Positions 7,413-15,694 of a DNA stretch of 36,199 bases are shown here, piece by piece (positions within the stretch are counted from its first letter, which is position 1; each line of letters begins with the position of its first letter). Source of the DNA: Flavobacterium sp. (GTDB lineage: Bacteria > Bacteroidota > Bacteroidia > Flavobacteriales > Flavobacteriaceae). The DNA is taken from positions 1 to 36,199 of the forward strand of contig JANXVF010000015.1 of assembly GCA_025351785.1 (NCBI GenBank), given 5' to 3'. The notes beneath the pieces were generated by a model. The model ran no database searches. It saw nothing but the letters and a program-made list of their open reading frames with translations, and was not told the DNA's origin. The translations under genes were made by a program, and so were the position numbers.

Positions 7413-7610
7413 TTATTTATTGATAATCAGTAAACATTGCCTTAACTCTGGTTTTTCTTTAGTGAAATTGAGCAACCAGATTGTTAATTCTTCAATTTCA
7501 AAAGGTAAAAGCATTTTGATGGCTTTTTCTAATTCTTTACAAAAAAGTTTGGTATCAAAACTTACTCTTTCTAAAACAGATTTTGAATAATCATAAATTA
7601 ATCTAGACAT
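7413..7610 (-). CDS. Small conserved protein of unknown function, paralogue of the gene at 6994-7209
   Basis: A 65-residue protein starting MSRLIYDYSKSVLERVSFD, with LLPFEIEELTIWLLNF and KPELRQCL. It aligns without gaps to its neighbour over the first 60 residues. No signal peptide, membrane segment or known motif is visible. Conserved positions are mainly aromatic or hydrophobic (Tyr6, Tyr8, Phe18, Phe23, Trp45), as expected of a packed helical core, plus one conserved Cys near the end. It has its own promoter (7655-7682) and terminator (7384-7408). The pair looks like a tandem duplication kept as two independent transcripts. Confidence 0.75.
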   Translation of the reverse strand: MSRLIYDYSKSVLERVSFDTKLFCKELEKAIKMLLPFEIEELTIWLLNFTKEKPELRQCLLIINK

Positions 7611-7654
7611 AAATAAATACTGTTGTATAAAAAATTAATTTAACATTTGTTTAT

Positions 7655-7682
7655 CAAAAGTAATTAATTAAACAATTCGCAA
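7655..7682 (-). promoter_or_regulatory. Promoter of the small gene 7413-7610 (TTG-N17-TACTTTTG)
   Basis: On the minus strand a TTG (7682-7680) and TACTTTTG (7662-7655) are 17 bp apart, the lower end of the usual range. The ATG at 7610 is about 45 bp downstream of the -7 element. Confidence 0.4.
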
Positions 7683-7721
7683 ATATATTTAATAGTTAAA
7701 ATTACCATAATTATTATTCTA

Positions 7722-8384
7722 CTATTTGAAAGCCCGCAACATTTCACGCTTTCCTGGTGCACCAGGCATTTTTTCTACGGAAAATCCTGACGATAACATA
7801 GCATTTTTGATTGAAGTTCTACATGCATAAGTAACTAAAATTCCATTTTGTTTCAATGCATTGTACATTTTTTTAAATATAAATTCAGACCACAGTTCGG
7901 GTTGCACAGAAAATGCAAAAGCATCAAAATATATTAAATCATATTTTTCGTACTCTTCAATTTCTTCAAATTTCTTTTTTTGTTTTGTTAAGAAAAAATT
8001 TGTTGCAATTTCATTAGGAACTTCCCATGAACATTGATGAATTTTTTTAAAAACTAAATCTAATTTTGGAGCATTTAATTGAGACACATAATTCATTTGT
8101 AACGCCTCATCATAATCTACAGGAAAAGCTTCAACACCAGTATAATTAATGATTTTTGAGTTTTTTTCTGCTTCTAAAAAAGTAACTAAAGCGTTTAACC
8201 CAGTCCCAAATCCAATTTCTAGAATAGAGATTGAACATTGATCAAACACGTTGAATCCGTTTTTAATAAAAACATGATTTGCCTCCTGAATTGCACCATG
8301 TTTAGAATGGTAACTTTCGTTTATTTCAGGCAAATAAATAGTGGTTGATCCATCAGAGGTTAGCTTTATTTCGCGTTGCATCAA
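7722..8384 (-). CDS. mnmD: tRNA 5-methylaminomethyl-2-thiouridine-34 methyltransferase, stand-alone MnmD
   Basis: A 220-residue SAM-dependent methyltransferase. Residues 58-65 (GFGTGLNA) form motif I, and DLIYFDAFAFSVQPELW carries the catalytic-site Asp region typical of the MnmC2/MnmD (DUF752) family. The start TSDGSTTIYLPEINESYHS is also characteristic. It methylates the nm5s2U34 wobble base of tRNA to mnm5s2U. In E. coli this domain is fused to an FAD oxidase as MnmC; here only the methyltransferase is present, as is usual in Bacteroidota. It is the last gene of a three-gene minus-strand operon, and its start codon directly abuts the stop codon of the upstream gene. Confidence 0.92.
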   Translation of the reverse strand: MMQREIKLTSDGSTTIYLPEINESYHSKHGAIQEANHVFIKNGFNVFDQCSISILEIGFGTGLNALVTFLEAEKNSKIINYTGVEAFPVDYDEALQMNYVSQLNAPKLDLVFKKIHQCSWEVPNEIATNFFLTKQKKKFEEIEEYEKYDLIYFDAFAFSVQPELWSEFIFKKMYNALKQNGILVTYACRTSIKNAMLSSGFSVEKMPGAPGKREMLRAFK

Positions 8385-8825
8385 TTATTTGATTAACAAT
8401 TTTTTTATTTTGGTCAAAGGGCCACCACATTTTCCTTTATGACATGTAATGCATGAATTTATACCATTGTTATAATTCTGTTTTACATTATTTGGGTCTG
8501 AATATAACTTTTTTTGAACTTCAATAAAATGAGTGGCGTTGGTTTTAAAAAAAGAATCATTATCAGATTCGTCGGTAAATTTTGAAACAAAAATTTTATT
8601 AAAATATTCAGGATAACTACCTGCAACTTCTCCTTTTTCAATTCTAATTTTCAATCTCTGATTTTCAACATACATTTGCTCCATCAACAACGCCATTTCT
8701 GACAATTGATACATTATAAACTTTTTTTCAGTTTTTTCAGATTTTTTTATTTTATCAATATTATCCTTATTTTGGCATGAAAAAAATAAAACAAGGACGC
8801 ATAAGCTGTATAAAAATTTTGCCAT
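8385..8825 (-). CDS. Haem-binding lipoprotein with a C-terminal CxxCH site (cytochrome c-like)
   Basis: A 146-residue protein. The signal peptide ends in a lipobox (LFFSC, lipidated Cys17), followed by a charged linker and a helical domain. A single haem c attachment site, CITCH (125-129), lies close to the C-terminus and is followed by KGKCGGPLTKI. A C-terminal CxxCH after a helical bundle is the arrangement of class II (cytochrome c-prime-like) proteins. The body is only about 100 residues, and the assignment rests on that pattern. It lies 10 bp downstream of the DUF4920 gene and abuts mnmD. It probably acts as an electron carrier or gas/redox sensor on the periplasmic side of a membrane. 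Confidence 0.75.
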   Translation of the reverse strand: MAKFLYSLCVLVLFFSCQNKDNIDKIKKSEKTEKKFIMYQLSEMALLMEQMYVENQRLKIRIEKGEVAGSYPEYFNKIFVSKFTDESDNDSFFKTNATHFIEVQKKLYSDPNNVKQNYNNGINSCITCHKGKCGGPLTKIKKLLIK

Positions 8826-8835
8826 GAAAAAATAA

Positions 8836-9348
8836 TTATTTTTTTATATAAACACCCGATGCTTTAAAAGCATAAGTTATTTCTGGTTTATTTATTTTAT
8901 TTATTTCTTCTTTCGATTTACCTGCATCTTTTGCATAATGCTTTAATTCTTCGATAGAAACCATATCTACAAACGCAATCCCAGACACTATTCCGTCAGA
9001 GTTTGAAGCGTTTAACGGTACAAAAAAACCATAATTTTTAAATCTCACAAATGATTGACTTTTATTTCCCAAATCCATTTGCATCCAACATCCTTTTTTT
9101 TTGCAAACTTCTTTTATGTTTGAAGTAAATTTAACTGCAATTGAGTCACCCTTTTTTAAAGTTTTATATTTTTTTAGCATTTGTTCTTTTGTAAGGACAT
9201 TATTTAATGCAAATTTTTCTCCAAATAAAGAATATTCTTTTTCATTGAATGAAAGTTTACTATTTTTAATTTTAGAAACTGTTTGAGAGAAAGCTCCAAA
9301 ATTTGCAAGTAAAAATCCAATAATTATTATAATGTTTATTTTTTTCAT
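8836..9348 (-). CDS. Secreted DUF4920 domain protein
   Basis: A 170-residue protein with a Sec signal peptide (KKINIIIIIGFLLANFGAFS, cleavage near residue 21) and then a compact beta-rich domain. The conserved element is VCKKKGCWMQMDL (Cys82, Cys87), which typifies DUF4920, with FVRFKNYGFFVPL downstream. The two close cysteines could form a disulfide or bind a metal or haem; the function is unknown. It is the first gene of an operon with the haem lipoprotein and mnmD. This suggests periplasmic redox or cofactor handling, but only by position. Confidence 0.8.
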   Translation of the reverse strand: MKKINIIIIIGFLLANFGAFSQTVSKIKNSKLSFNEKEYSLFGEKFALNNVLTKEQMLKKYKTLKKGDSIAVKFTSNIKEVCKKKGCWMQMDLGNKSQSFVRFKNYGFFVPLNASNSDGIVSGIAFVDMVSIEELKHYAKDAGKSKEEINKINKPEITYAFKASGVYIKK

Positions 9349-9365
9349 GATAGTAAATGTTTTTA

Positions 9366-9373
9366 CAAAAATA
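9366..9373 (-). promoter_or_regulatory. Candidate -7 element of the DUF4920/haem lipoprotein/mnmD operon
   Basis: The minus strand reads TATTTTTG (TAnnTTTG) 17 bp before the ATG at 9348. A TTTG lies 15 bp further upstream, slightly closer than the normal -33 spacing. Confidence 0.35.
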
Positions 9374-9459
9374 ATAAGTTACTAAAAGCAAACCCTTAAA
9401 AACTTTTCTTTTTTTTTAATTTTTTTTTAATCAAAAGGCTTTAGCCTAATAAATATATG

Positions 9460-9590
9460 TAACCACAAAGAAACATAGAAAAAATATCCTTTAAAAGAGC
9501 TTCGCTTTACATAGAATTGATAGCTATGTGAAAAAATATATTTCTAAAATTTTCTTATTCAGAAGTATAATCTATGGCTCTATGTGGTTA
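9460..9590. repeat. Dispersed inverted-repeat element, copy 1
   Basis: The left end TAACCACAAAGAAACATAG and the right end CTATGGCTCTATGTGGTTA are imperfect inverted repeats about 131 bp apart. An internal TTCGCTTTA lies about 43 bp from the left end. The same ends recur at 24464, 26359, 26453 and 27015 in this window. No ORF is inside, so it is a miniature, non-autonomous type of repeat. Confidence 0.7.
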
Positions 9591-9700
9591 AAAAATAAAT
9601 ATATATTTTAGACCAAAGCCAATCAAAATTAAATTTTAGTTCATTTTTAAAAGAATTTAAAAAACAAATATTTAATGCTAAATAATTATAAAATTACATA

Positions 9701-9708
9701 TAATTTTG
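9701..9708 (+). promoter_or_regulatory. Candidate -7 element of ilvE (TAATTTTG)
   Basis: TAATTTTG is an exact TAnnTTTG match about 108 bp before the ilvE ATG. No -33 TTG is seen at proper spacing, so this is tentative. Confidence 0.28.
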
Positions 9709-9816
9709 TAGTAGTTTAGCTGAACAATAAAATTATAATTTTAACTTAAAAAATATTTTGTAAACTATTGATTTAAAATAATTTACATTTTACTTTTATT
9801 AATTCCATTTTTTTAA

Positions 9817-10884
9817 ATGAGTTTAAATACTACACTCGAAATCGATATAGTTACTGCTTTATCCTCAAAAATAGACACTGTTGATTTTGAAAATTTGGCA
9901 TTTGGAAATGTTTTTACTGATCATATGTTACAATGTGATTTTAAAGATAATGCCTGGCAAAAACCAATAATTAAGCCATATGAGCCATTCATGATTGATC
10001 CATCAGCTAAAGTTTTTCATTATGGTCAAGCAATTTTTGAAGGGATGAAGGCTTACAAAGATGAAAATGATGAGGTTTGGCTTTTTAGACCCGATGAAAA
10101 CTTTCATAGATTTAATAATTCTGCAAAAAGGATGGCTATGCCAGAAGTTCCAGAAAGTGTTTTTATTGAAGGATTAAAAACGATTTTAAATATCGAAAAA
10201 AACTGGGTTAAAAAAGGTTTGGGCAACACTCTTTATATAAGACCTTTTATGATAGCTATTGGTGCAGGAGTAATTGCTCAGCCATCTACGCAATATAGAT
10301 TTATGATTATTTTATCACCAGCAAAATCTTATTATTCTGGCGAAGTAAAGGTTATTATTGCTGAACATTTTAGTCGTGCTGCTAATGGTGGAATTGGTGC
10401 TGCAAAAGCTGCCGGAAATTATTCTGCTCAGTTTTATCCAACTAAACTTGCAAATGAAAAAGGTTTTCAACAAATCATTTGGACTGATGATGCAACTCAT
10501 ACCAAATTAGAAGAAGCTGGTACTATGAATGTGTTTTTTAGAATAAATGATACTTTGATAACTGCCCCAACCAGTGAACGTATTTTAGATGGTGTAACTA
10601 GAAAAAGTCTTATAGATATTGCGAAAAAAGAAGGCATATCTGTTGAAATTAGATCACTTTTAGTTCATGAACTTGTAAATGCATCTAAAGATGGATCGCT
10701 TAAAGAAATTTTTGGAGCTGGTACTGCAGCAGTAGTAAACCCAATAGTTGGATTTTCGTTTCAAGATGTATATTACGAATTACCAAAAATTCAAAATTCT
10801 TTTGCTCAGAATTTAAAAGAAAAATTGACAAATATTCAATATAAAATTGCAGATGACACTTTTGGTTGGACTGTAAAAATATAG
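9817..10884 (+). CDS. ilvE: Branched-chain amino acid aminotransferase
   Basis: A 355-residue class IV PLP aminotransferase that interconverts Leu, Ile and Val with their 2-oxo acids using glutamate/2-oxoglutarate. It is the long (eukaryotic/BCAT-like) subfamily. The Schiff-base lysine is Lys197 in GGIGAAKAAGNYSAQ. Other typical blocks are HYGQAIFEGMKAY (68-80), RPDENFHRFNNSAKRM and the phosphate/carboxylate-binding EEAGTMNVFF and GAGTAAVVNPI. No other ilv or leu genes are adjacent, so it is a monocistronic unit ending at the strong terminator at 10898-10933. Confidence 0.95.
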   Translation: MSLNTTLEIDIVTALSSKIDTVDFENLAFGNVFTDHMLQCDFKDNAWQKPIIKPYEPFMIDPSAKVFHYGQAIFEGMKAYKDENDEVWLFRPDENFHRFNNSAKRMAMPEVPESVFIEGLKTILNIEKNWVKKGLGNTLYIRPFMIAIGAGVIAQPSTQYRFMIILSPAKSYYSGEVKVIIAEHFSRAANGGIGAAKAAGNYSAQFYPTKLANEKGFQQIIWTDDATHTKLEEAGTMNVFFRINDTLITAPTSERILDGVTRKSLIDIAKKEGISVEIRSLLVHELVNASKDGSLKEIFGAGTAAVVNPIVGFSFQDVYYELPKIQNSFAQNLKEKLTNIQYKIADDTFGWTVKI

Positions 10885-10897
10885 TTTAATAGATTGT

Positions 10898-10933
10898 AAA
10901 AAAGCGATTTTCACTATTGAAAATCGCTTTTTT
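10898..10933. terminator. Strong bidirectional intrinsic terminator after ilvE and the TPR gene
   Basis: A perfect 16-bp stem (AAAAAAGCGATTTTCA paired with its complement) and a 4-nt CTAT loop, with an A-run on one side and a T-run on the other. It lies between two convergent genes. Confidence 0.87.
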
Positions 10934-10954
10934 TGTGTTGAAATATCAAATTAA

Positions 10955-12274
10955 TTATTCGTTTTTTAAGGCTTTTACCTTTTCTGTAAGTTCTAAAAAG
11001 CTATATACTGATTTCAAATTTTGTTTGATAACATCATTCGATTTATCAAGTTGATGTGCTTTTTCTAATAAAGGTAAAGCACTATTAAACAGGTTTTGAC
11101 GTTCTTGTTTAATTACATTGTAACGCTTCAAATCTTTTTCTGAGTTGCCAAGTTTATTCATCTCTTCTACAATTTTAGCATCAGGCTTTAACTTTAAATC
11201 TGCAAGATTAATATAAGCATTTACATAATCTGGTTTTAATTCAATTACTTTTTCATAATACTTCTCAGCATCTGCAAACTGATTTGAACTTGCACTCACA
11301 ATTCCTAAATTAAAAATTAAATCAACATCGTTAGGATTTATGGCAAGAGCTTCATTTATTGTTTTTTTATAGCCTTCCATATCTTTTAATTTGTACAATA
11401 AATCGGCTTGAGCAAGAATTATTGAAGTATCTTTTGGGTTTTCTTTTTTAGCTTCGATCATCGCTGCCTTTGCTTCTTCATTTTGACCCTTTTGAACTAA
11501 TAATGCCGCAATATTTTTATAAATTTCACCTTTAACTGATGCATTTTTTTCTTCTTTTGGATTAGAATGAGTTCCTAATAATACTAATTTATCTCTTTCA
11601 GCTTTTGTGGCAAAGGTTTCATCTTTACCAGTTGCTTTGTTATTTGCAAGATATGTTGTGCCTTCTCCTGTATAATTTATACTTTTTAGCTCTTGATAAT
11701 ACTGTAGTGCTTTATCATGATCTTCGGCATTTAAAGCATAATTTGCTGCAAAATATAATTTCTCAGTATCTTTTTTATCTAGTTTGTATATTGAGTATAA
11801 AATTTCTGACGATTCCTTGTATTTTTTTTCATTTCCTAATCTAACTGCAATATTTAAAAGTTCAGGTTTATATGATGTTATAGTTTCTAAAATATCATCA
11901 GTTTGAATTTTTTTACCTGTTTTTTTTTCATAATCAAGTGTAGCGTTAAGTCCTTTTTCAAAATTTGAAATTGATGCAGGACTTAAATTTTTAGCCACAA
12001 TCATTTGAGCTTGTAATGCGGGTGTATTTTTATCAAGTGCATTTAACTCTAAAACGGGTAACATTGCTTTATAAAAATTTGTATAAATTTTATCACCTTC
12101 TTCGGTTGCAAGTGGTTCTACTTTTGTCAATAATGATTTATAATCTGACAAATCAGTTCCTTTTATTTCATCTTTTGCATATATTTTTTTCAATGCTTTT
12201 AACTCTTCTTTTTGAGCAAATGTTACTGATACAATAAATAAAGTTGCAGTTACAAGAAATTTTTTAGTATTCAT
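10955..12274 (-). CDS. Exported tetratricopeptide-repeat protein
   Basis: A 439-residue protein with a Sec signal peptide (cleavage after about residue 20, SVTFAQ|KEE), so it is periplasmic or outer-membrane associated. Degenerate TPR helix pairs fill the chain. The clearest are at about 250-355 (KGQNEEAKAAMIEAKKENP, NPNDVDLIFNLGIVSASS, ADAEKYYEKVIELKPDYVNA). A scaffold or protein-complex role is usual for the family, with no specific partner implied. It is transcribed behind gyrA but separated from it by the terminator at 12311-12355, so it should have its own promoter. Confidence 0.82.
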   Translation of the reverse strand: MNTKKFLVTATLFIVSVTFAQKEELKALKKIYAKDEIKGTDLSDYKSLLTKVEPLATEEGDKIYTNFYKAMLPVLELNALDKNTPALQAQMIVAKNLSPASISNFEKGLNATLDYEKKTGKKIQTDDILETITSYKPELLNIAVRLGNEKKYKESSEILYSIYKLDKKDTEKLYFAANYALNAEDHDKALQYYQELKSINYTGEGTTYLANNKATGKDETFATKAERDKLVLLGTHSNPKEEKNASVKGEIYKNIAALLVQKGQNEEAKAAMIEAKKENPKDTSIILAQADLLYKLKDMEGYKKTINEALAINPNDVDLIFNLGIVSASSNQFADAEKYYEKVIELKPDYVNAYINLADLKLKPDAKIVEEMNKLGNSEKDLKRYNVIKQERQNLFNSALPLLEKAHQLDKSNDVIKQNLKSVYSFLELTEKVKALKNE

Positions 12275-12310
12275 ATATTTATTTTTTAGTTAATTATTTT
12301 CAAAATAAAC

Positions 12311-12355
12311 AAAAACCATACTAAATTAATGTGAACATTAAGAAATATGGTTTTT
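12311..12355 (-). terminator. Intrinsic terminator of gyrA
   Basis: The outer 10-bp stem AAAAACCATA / TATGGTTTTT encloses an inner 6-bp stem TTAATG / CATTAA with a 4-nt loop. It lies 22 bp beyond the gyrA stop codon on the minus strand and runs into a T-rich stretch. Confidence 0.65.
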
Positions 12356-12377
12356 ATTTAAAAAATCGTTTTATAAA

Positions 12378-15005
12378 TTAAAGGTCATCATCTGAGTCAT
12401 CATCGTCTGATTCTTCCTCGTCAGTATCTTCTTCTACAATATCATCATCGTCCTCCTCTTCCTCTGGAGTTCCATCATCTTCTAGAATTTCTAATACGGG
12501 TTTTACACGTTCAATAGTTTCTGTTTCTATAACATTTCCATCTTCGTCTACAATAACTTCTGCAACATCGTCTTTCATAACTTTTGTTACTGCTGCTATA
12601 GAATCGTTTCCTTTAATATTGATAAGTTTAACTCCTTGCGTGGCTCTTCCCATTACTCTTAAATCTTCAACAGCCATTCGTATTGTTAATCCAGATTTGT
12701 TAATAATCATCAAATCGTCAGCATCAGTTACTGAATTAATAGAAATTAGTTTCCCAGTTTTTTCGGTTATGTTTAATGTTTTCACACCTTTTCCTCCACG
12801 ATTTGTGATTCTATATTCGTCTAACGAAGATCTTTTTCCGTAACCATTTTCAGCTACTACTAGAATTTCGCTGTTCATGTCGTTTACAGATACCATGCCG
12901 ATAACTTCGTCAGTCTCGTCTTTTAAAATTATACCTCGAACTCCAGATGCCGTTCGACCCATTGGACGCGTTTTTGTTTCTTCAAATCGAACAAGTTTAC
13001 CCGATTTTACAGCCAAAATAATTTGACTATTTCCGTCAGTTAGTTTGGCTCCTAATAATTCGTCACCATCTTTTATGGTAATTGCGGCTACTCCATTAAT
13101 TCTTGGTTTAGAATATTTCTCTAGAGATGTTTTTTTAACCTGCCCTTTTTTAGTAACCATTATAAGATTATGGCTGTTAATGTAATCTTTATCTTTTAAA
13201 TCTTGGGTGCATATAAAAGCTTTTACTTTATCGTCTGGCTCAATATTAATAAGATTTTGTAAAGCTCTTCCTTTTGCAGTTTTGCTACCTTCGGGAATTT
13301 CATAAACACGCATCCAGAAACATTTTCCTTTTTGAGTAAAAAACATCATATACTGGTGATTTGTAGCTACATACATGTGTTCTAAGAAATCTTGATCTCT
13401 TGTACCCGCACTTTTCTGACCAACACCACCACGGTTTTGAGTTTTATATTCTGTCAAATTAGTTCGTTTTATATAACCTGCGTGCGAGATTGTAATAACA
13501 ACATTTTCATCGGCAATTAAATCTTCGATAGAAACATCGCCACCAGAATATTCTATAACAGAGCGACGCGCATCTCCATATTTTTCTCTAATTTCGATTA
13601 ACTCTTCTTTTATTAAAGCCATTCTTAATTCTTTACTGGCTAATAAATCTTTCAAACCTTGAATCAATTTCATGATTTCTTCGTACTCGGCGCGAAGTTT
13701 ATCTTGTTCTAATCCTGTTAATTGACGCAGTCGCATTTCTACAATTGCTCTAGCTTGAATTTCTGACAATTTAAAGCGTTCTATCAATTTTCCTCTGGCT
13801 TCTTCACCATCTTTAGAACTTCTTATTAATTTTATTACTTCATCAATATTGTCTGATGCAATTATTAAACCTTCAAGAATATGGGCTCTTTCTTCTGCTT
13901 TTCGTAATTCATACTGTGCTCTTCTCACTACTACATCATGACGATGTTCCACAAAATAGTGAATCATGTCTTTAACATTCAACATTTGTGGACGACCTTT
14001 TACTAGTGCAATATTATTTACACTAAAAGAGGATTGTAATTGTGTGAATTTATATAGTGTATTTAAAACTACGTTTGGTACTGCGTCTCGCTTTAGTTCG
14101 TAAACTATTCGCATTCCAGTTCTGTCAGACTCATCTCGAATATTCGAAATTCCTTCTATTTTTTTATCATTTATTAAATCTGCAGTTTTTTTTATCATTT
14201 CTGCTTTATTAACCTGATAAGGAATTTCAGTAACAACAATAACATCTTTATTATTTGCTTCTTCAAATCCTACTTTTGCTCGCATTACAATTCGTCCACG
14301 GCCAGTTTTAAATGCTTCACGAACGCCTTCCATTCCATAAATTATACCACCAGTTGGAAAATCGGGTGCTTTTATGTATGTTATTAATTCATCAATTTCT
14401 ATTTCGTTATTATCTATATAAGCTAAAGTTCCATCAATAACTTCAGTGATATTATGAGGAGCCATATTAGTAGCCATTCCTACTGCAATTCCTGAGGCTC
14501 CATTTATGAGCAAATTAGGAACTCGAGTTGGCATAACAGTTGGTTCGTATAGCGTATCATCAAAGTTAAGTTTAAAGTCAACCGTTTCTTTGTCGATATC
14601 TGCCATTATGTCTTCTGACATTTTTTTCATTCTTGCTTCAGTATACCGCATTGCAGCTGGACTATCGCCGTCGACAGAACCAAAATTTCCTTGACCGTCA
14701 ATAAGTAAATATCTCAAACTCCATTCTTGAGCCATTCTAACCATGGCATCATAAACCGAAGTATCTCCGTGAGGATGATACTTTCCTAAAACCTCTCCAA
14801 CAATTCTTGCGGATTTTTTGTGGGCTTTATTAGAAAAAACTCCCAAATCATACATTCCATATAGCACGCGTCTGTGAACTGGTTTTAGACCATCTCTCAC
14901 ATCTGGTAAAGCTCTAGATACAATAACCGACATCGAATAATCGATGTATGCTGTTTTCATTTCGTCTTCAATGTTAATTGGAATTAACTTTTCTCCGTCA
15001 GACAT
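12378..15005 (-). CDS. gyrA: DNA gyrase subunit A
   Basis: An 875-residue type II topoisomerase breakage-reunion subunit. It introduces negative supercoils with GyrB. The winged-helix domain carries the active-site Tyr121 ([10 protein letters not shown]). The quinolone-determining region [13 protein letters not shown] has Thr82, Ser83 and Asp86; Thr82 is the normal residue in Flavobacterium psychrophilum, so no resistance change is evident. The GyrA box region ([17 protein letters not shown], about 535) introduces the six-bladed C-terminal beta-pinwheel. The last ~45 residues are almost entirely Asp/Glu, longer than the short acidic tail of E. coli GyrA. It is monocistronic, with its own terminator. 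Confidence 0.97.
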   Translation of the reverse strand: MSDGEKLIPINIEDEMKTAYIDYSMSVIVSRALPDVRDGLKPVHRRVLYGMYDLGVFSNKAHKKSARIVGEVLGKYHPHGDTSVYDAMVRMAQEWSLRYLLIDGQGNFGSVDGDSPAAMRYTEARMKKMSEDIMADIDKETVDFKLNFDDTLYEPTVMPTRVPNLLINGASGIAVGMATNMAPHNITEVIDGTLAYIDNNEIEIDELITYIKAPDFPTGGIIYGMEGVREAFKTGRGRIVMRAKVGFEEANNKDVIVVTEIPYQVNKAEMIKKTADLINDKKIEGISNIRDESDRTGMRIVYELKRDAVPNVVLNTLYKFTQLQSSFSVNNIALVKGRPQMLNVKDMIHYFVEHRHDVVVRRAQYELRKAEERAHILEGLIIASDNIDEVIKLIRSSKDGEEARGKLIERFKLSEIQARAIVEMRLRQLTGLEQDKLRAEYEEIMKLIQGLKDLLASKELRMALIKEELIEIREKYGDARRSVIEYSGGDVSIEDLIADENVVITISHAGYIKRTNLTEYKTQNRGGVGQKSAGTRDQDFLEHMYVATNHQYMMFFTQKGKCFWMRVYEIPEGSKTAKGRALQNLINIEPDDKVKAFICTQDLKDKDYINSHNLIMVTKKGQVKKTSLEKYSKPRINGVAAITIKDGDELLGAKLTDGNSQIILAVKSGKLVRFEETKTRPMGRTASGVRGIILKDETDEVIGMVSVNDMNSEILVVAENGYGKRSSLDEYRITNRGGKGVKTLNITEKTGKLISINSVTDADDLMIINKSGLTIRMAVEDLRVMGRATQGVKLINIKGNDSIAAVTKVMKDDVAEVIVDEDGNVIETETIERVKPVLEILEDDGTPEEEEDDDDIVEEDTDEEESDDDDSDDDL

Positions 15006-15694
15006 ATATATTAAATTTTAAATAAATTATTTTTAAATTGTACCGCGCAAGATACACTTTTTTAGAATTTTTAAAACTCTTTTTGGTTACTTATTTGAAT
15101 GATTTATTAACAAAAATAGTTGTAATTAGAATTTTTATTTATCTAATAAAAATTAAAATACAATATTGATTAAATTAATTTTAAGATAAACGACAAAACC
15201 TAATTATTGGAATTCCAATTATACAAACTGGAATTAAAACGAGTGTTTTTCTGTTGAAAACTTTTGTTAATAAATTTTCGTATTTTTATTTGTAGAAATT
15301 GTTTAAAAGTTTTTAACCCCGATGTAACAAATCATTTAGTATATTTTTTAAAACATATTTGTTTGATTTGTTTTTGATTCTAAATTTATAAAGTTTTTCA
15401 ATTTTGAGATTTGAATATTTTTACTAACAGATTTTTGTAATAAAATAGATTGCCAAATAAGAAATAAATATTTTTAATTGTACAATATTCAATATTAAAC
15501 TTTCAAGAATCTTAATTTTGAAATTTAAATGTGAATTATTTTTATTGACAAATTTAATGATGTTATATTAATAATTTTCAAATCTTAATCTATTTAAATA
15601 TTTTTTGTCAAAATACTGACATGATAAATTGTAGGAATGATTTTTGTAATTATTAAAATGAAAACACTAAATTTACAATATTAAATTATAAAAG
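15006..15694. other. 689-bp divergent intergenic region between gyrA and clpC
   Basis: Very A+T-rich and without credible ORFs. A TATTTTTG element on the minus strand (15118-15111) could be the gyrA -7 site. A perfect 14-bp palindrome, ATTGGAATTCCAAT, lies at 15206-15219, with a repeat of its half TGGAATT 21 bp downstream (15229-15235). I found no exact TAnnTTTG for clpC in the last 390 bp. The region is unusually long for this compact genome. Confidence 0.55.
15111..15118 (-). promoter_or_regulatory. Candidate -7 element of gyrA (TATTTTTG on the minus strand)
   Basis: Exact TAnnTTTG match about 105 bp before the gyrA ATG, with no TTG at the -33 spacing. Chance occurrence cannot be excluded. 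Confidence 0.25.

Larger units (their letters stand above)
9349..9816. other. 468-bp divergent intergenic region between the DUF4920 gene and ilvE
   Basis: From left to right it holds a candidate -7 element for the DUF4920 operon (minus strand, 9373-9366), T-rich runs (9405-9430), a minor AGGCT/AGCCT dyad (9437-9447), one copy of the dispersed inverted-repeat family (9460-9590), and the upstream region of ilvE with a possible -7 element at 9701-9708. I see no coding potential. Confidence 0.6.

Noticed and set aside
14720..14780. Quinolone-resistance change in GyrA (Thr82 instead of Ser)
   Set aside because: Thr is the normal residue at this position in Flavobacterium; resistance is tied to its replacement.
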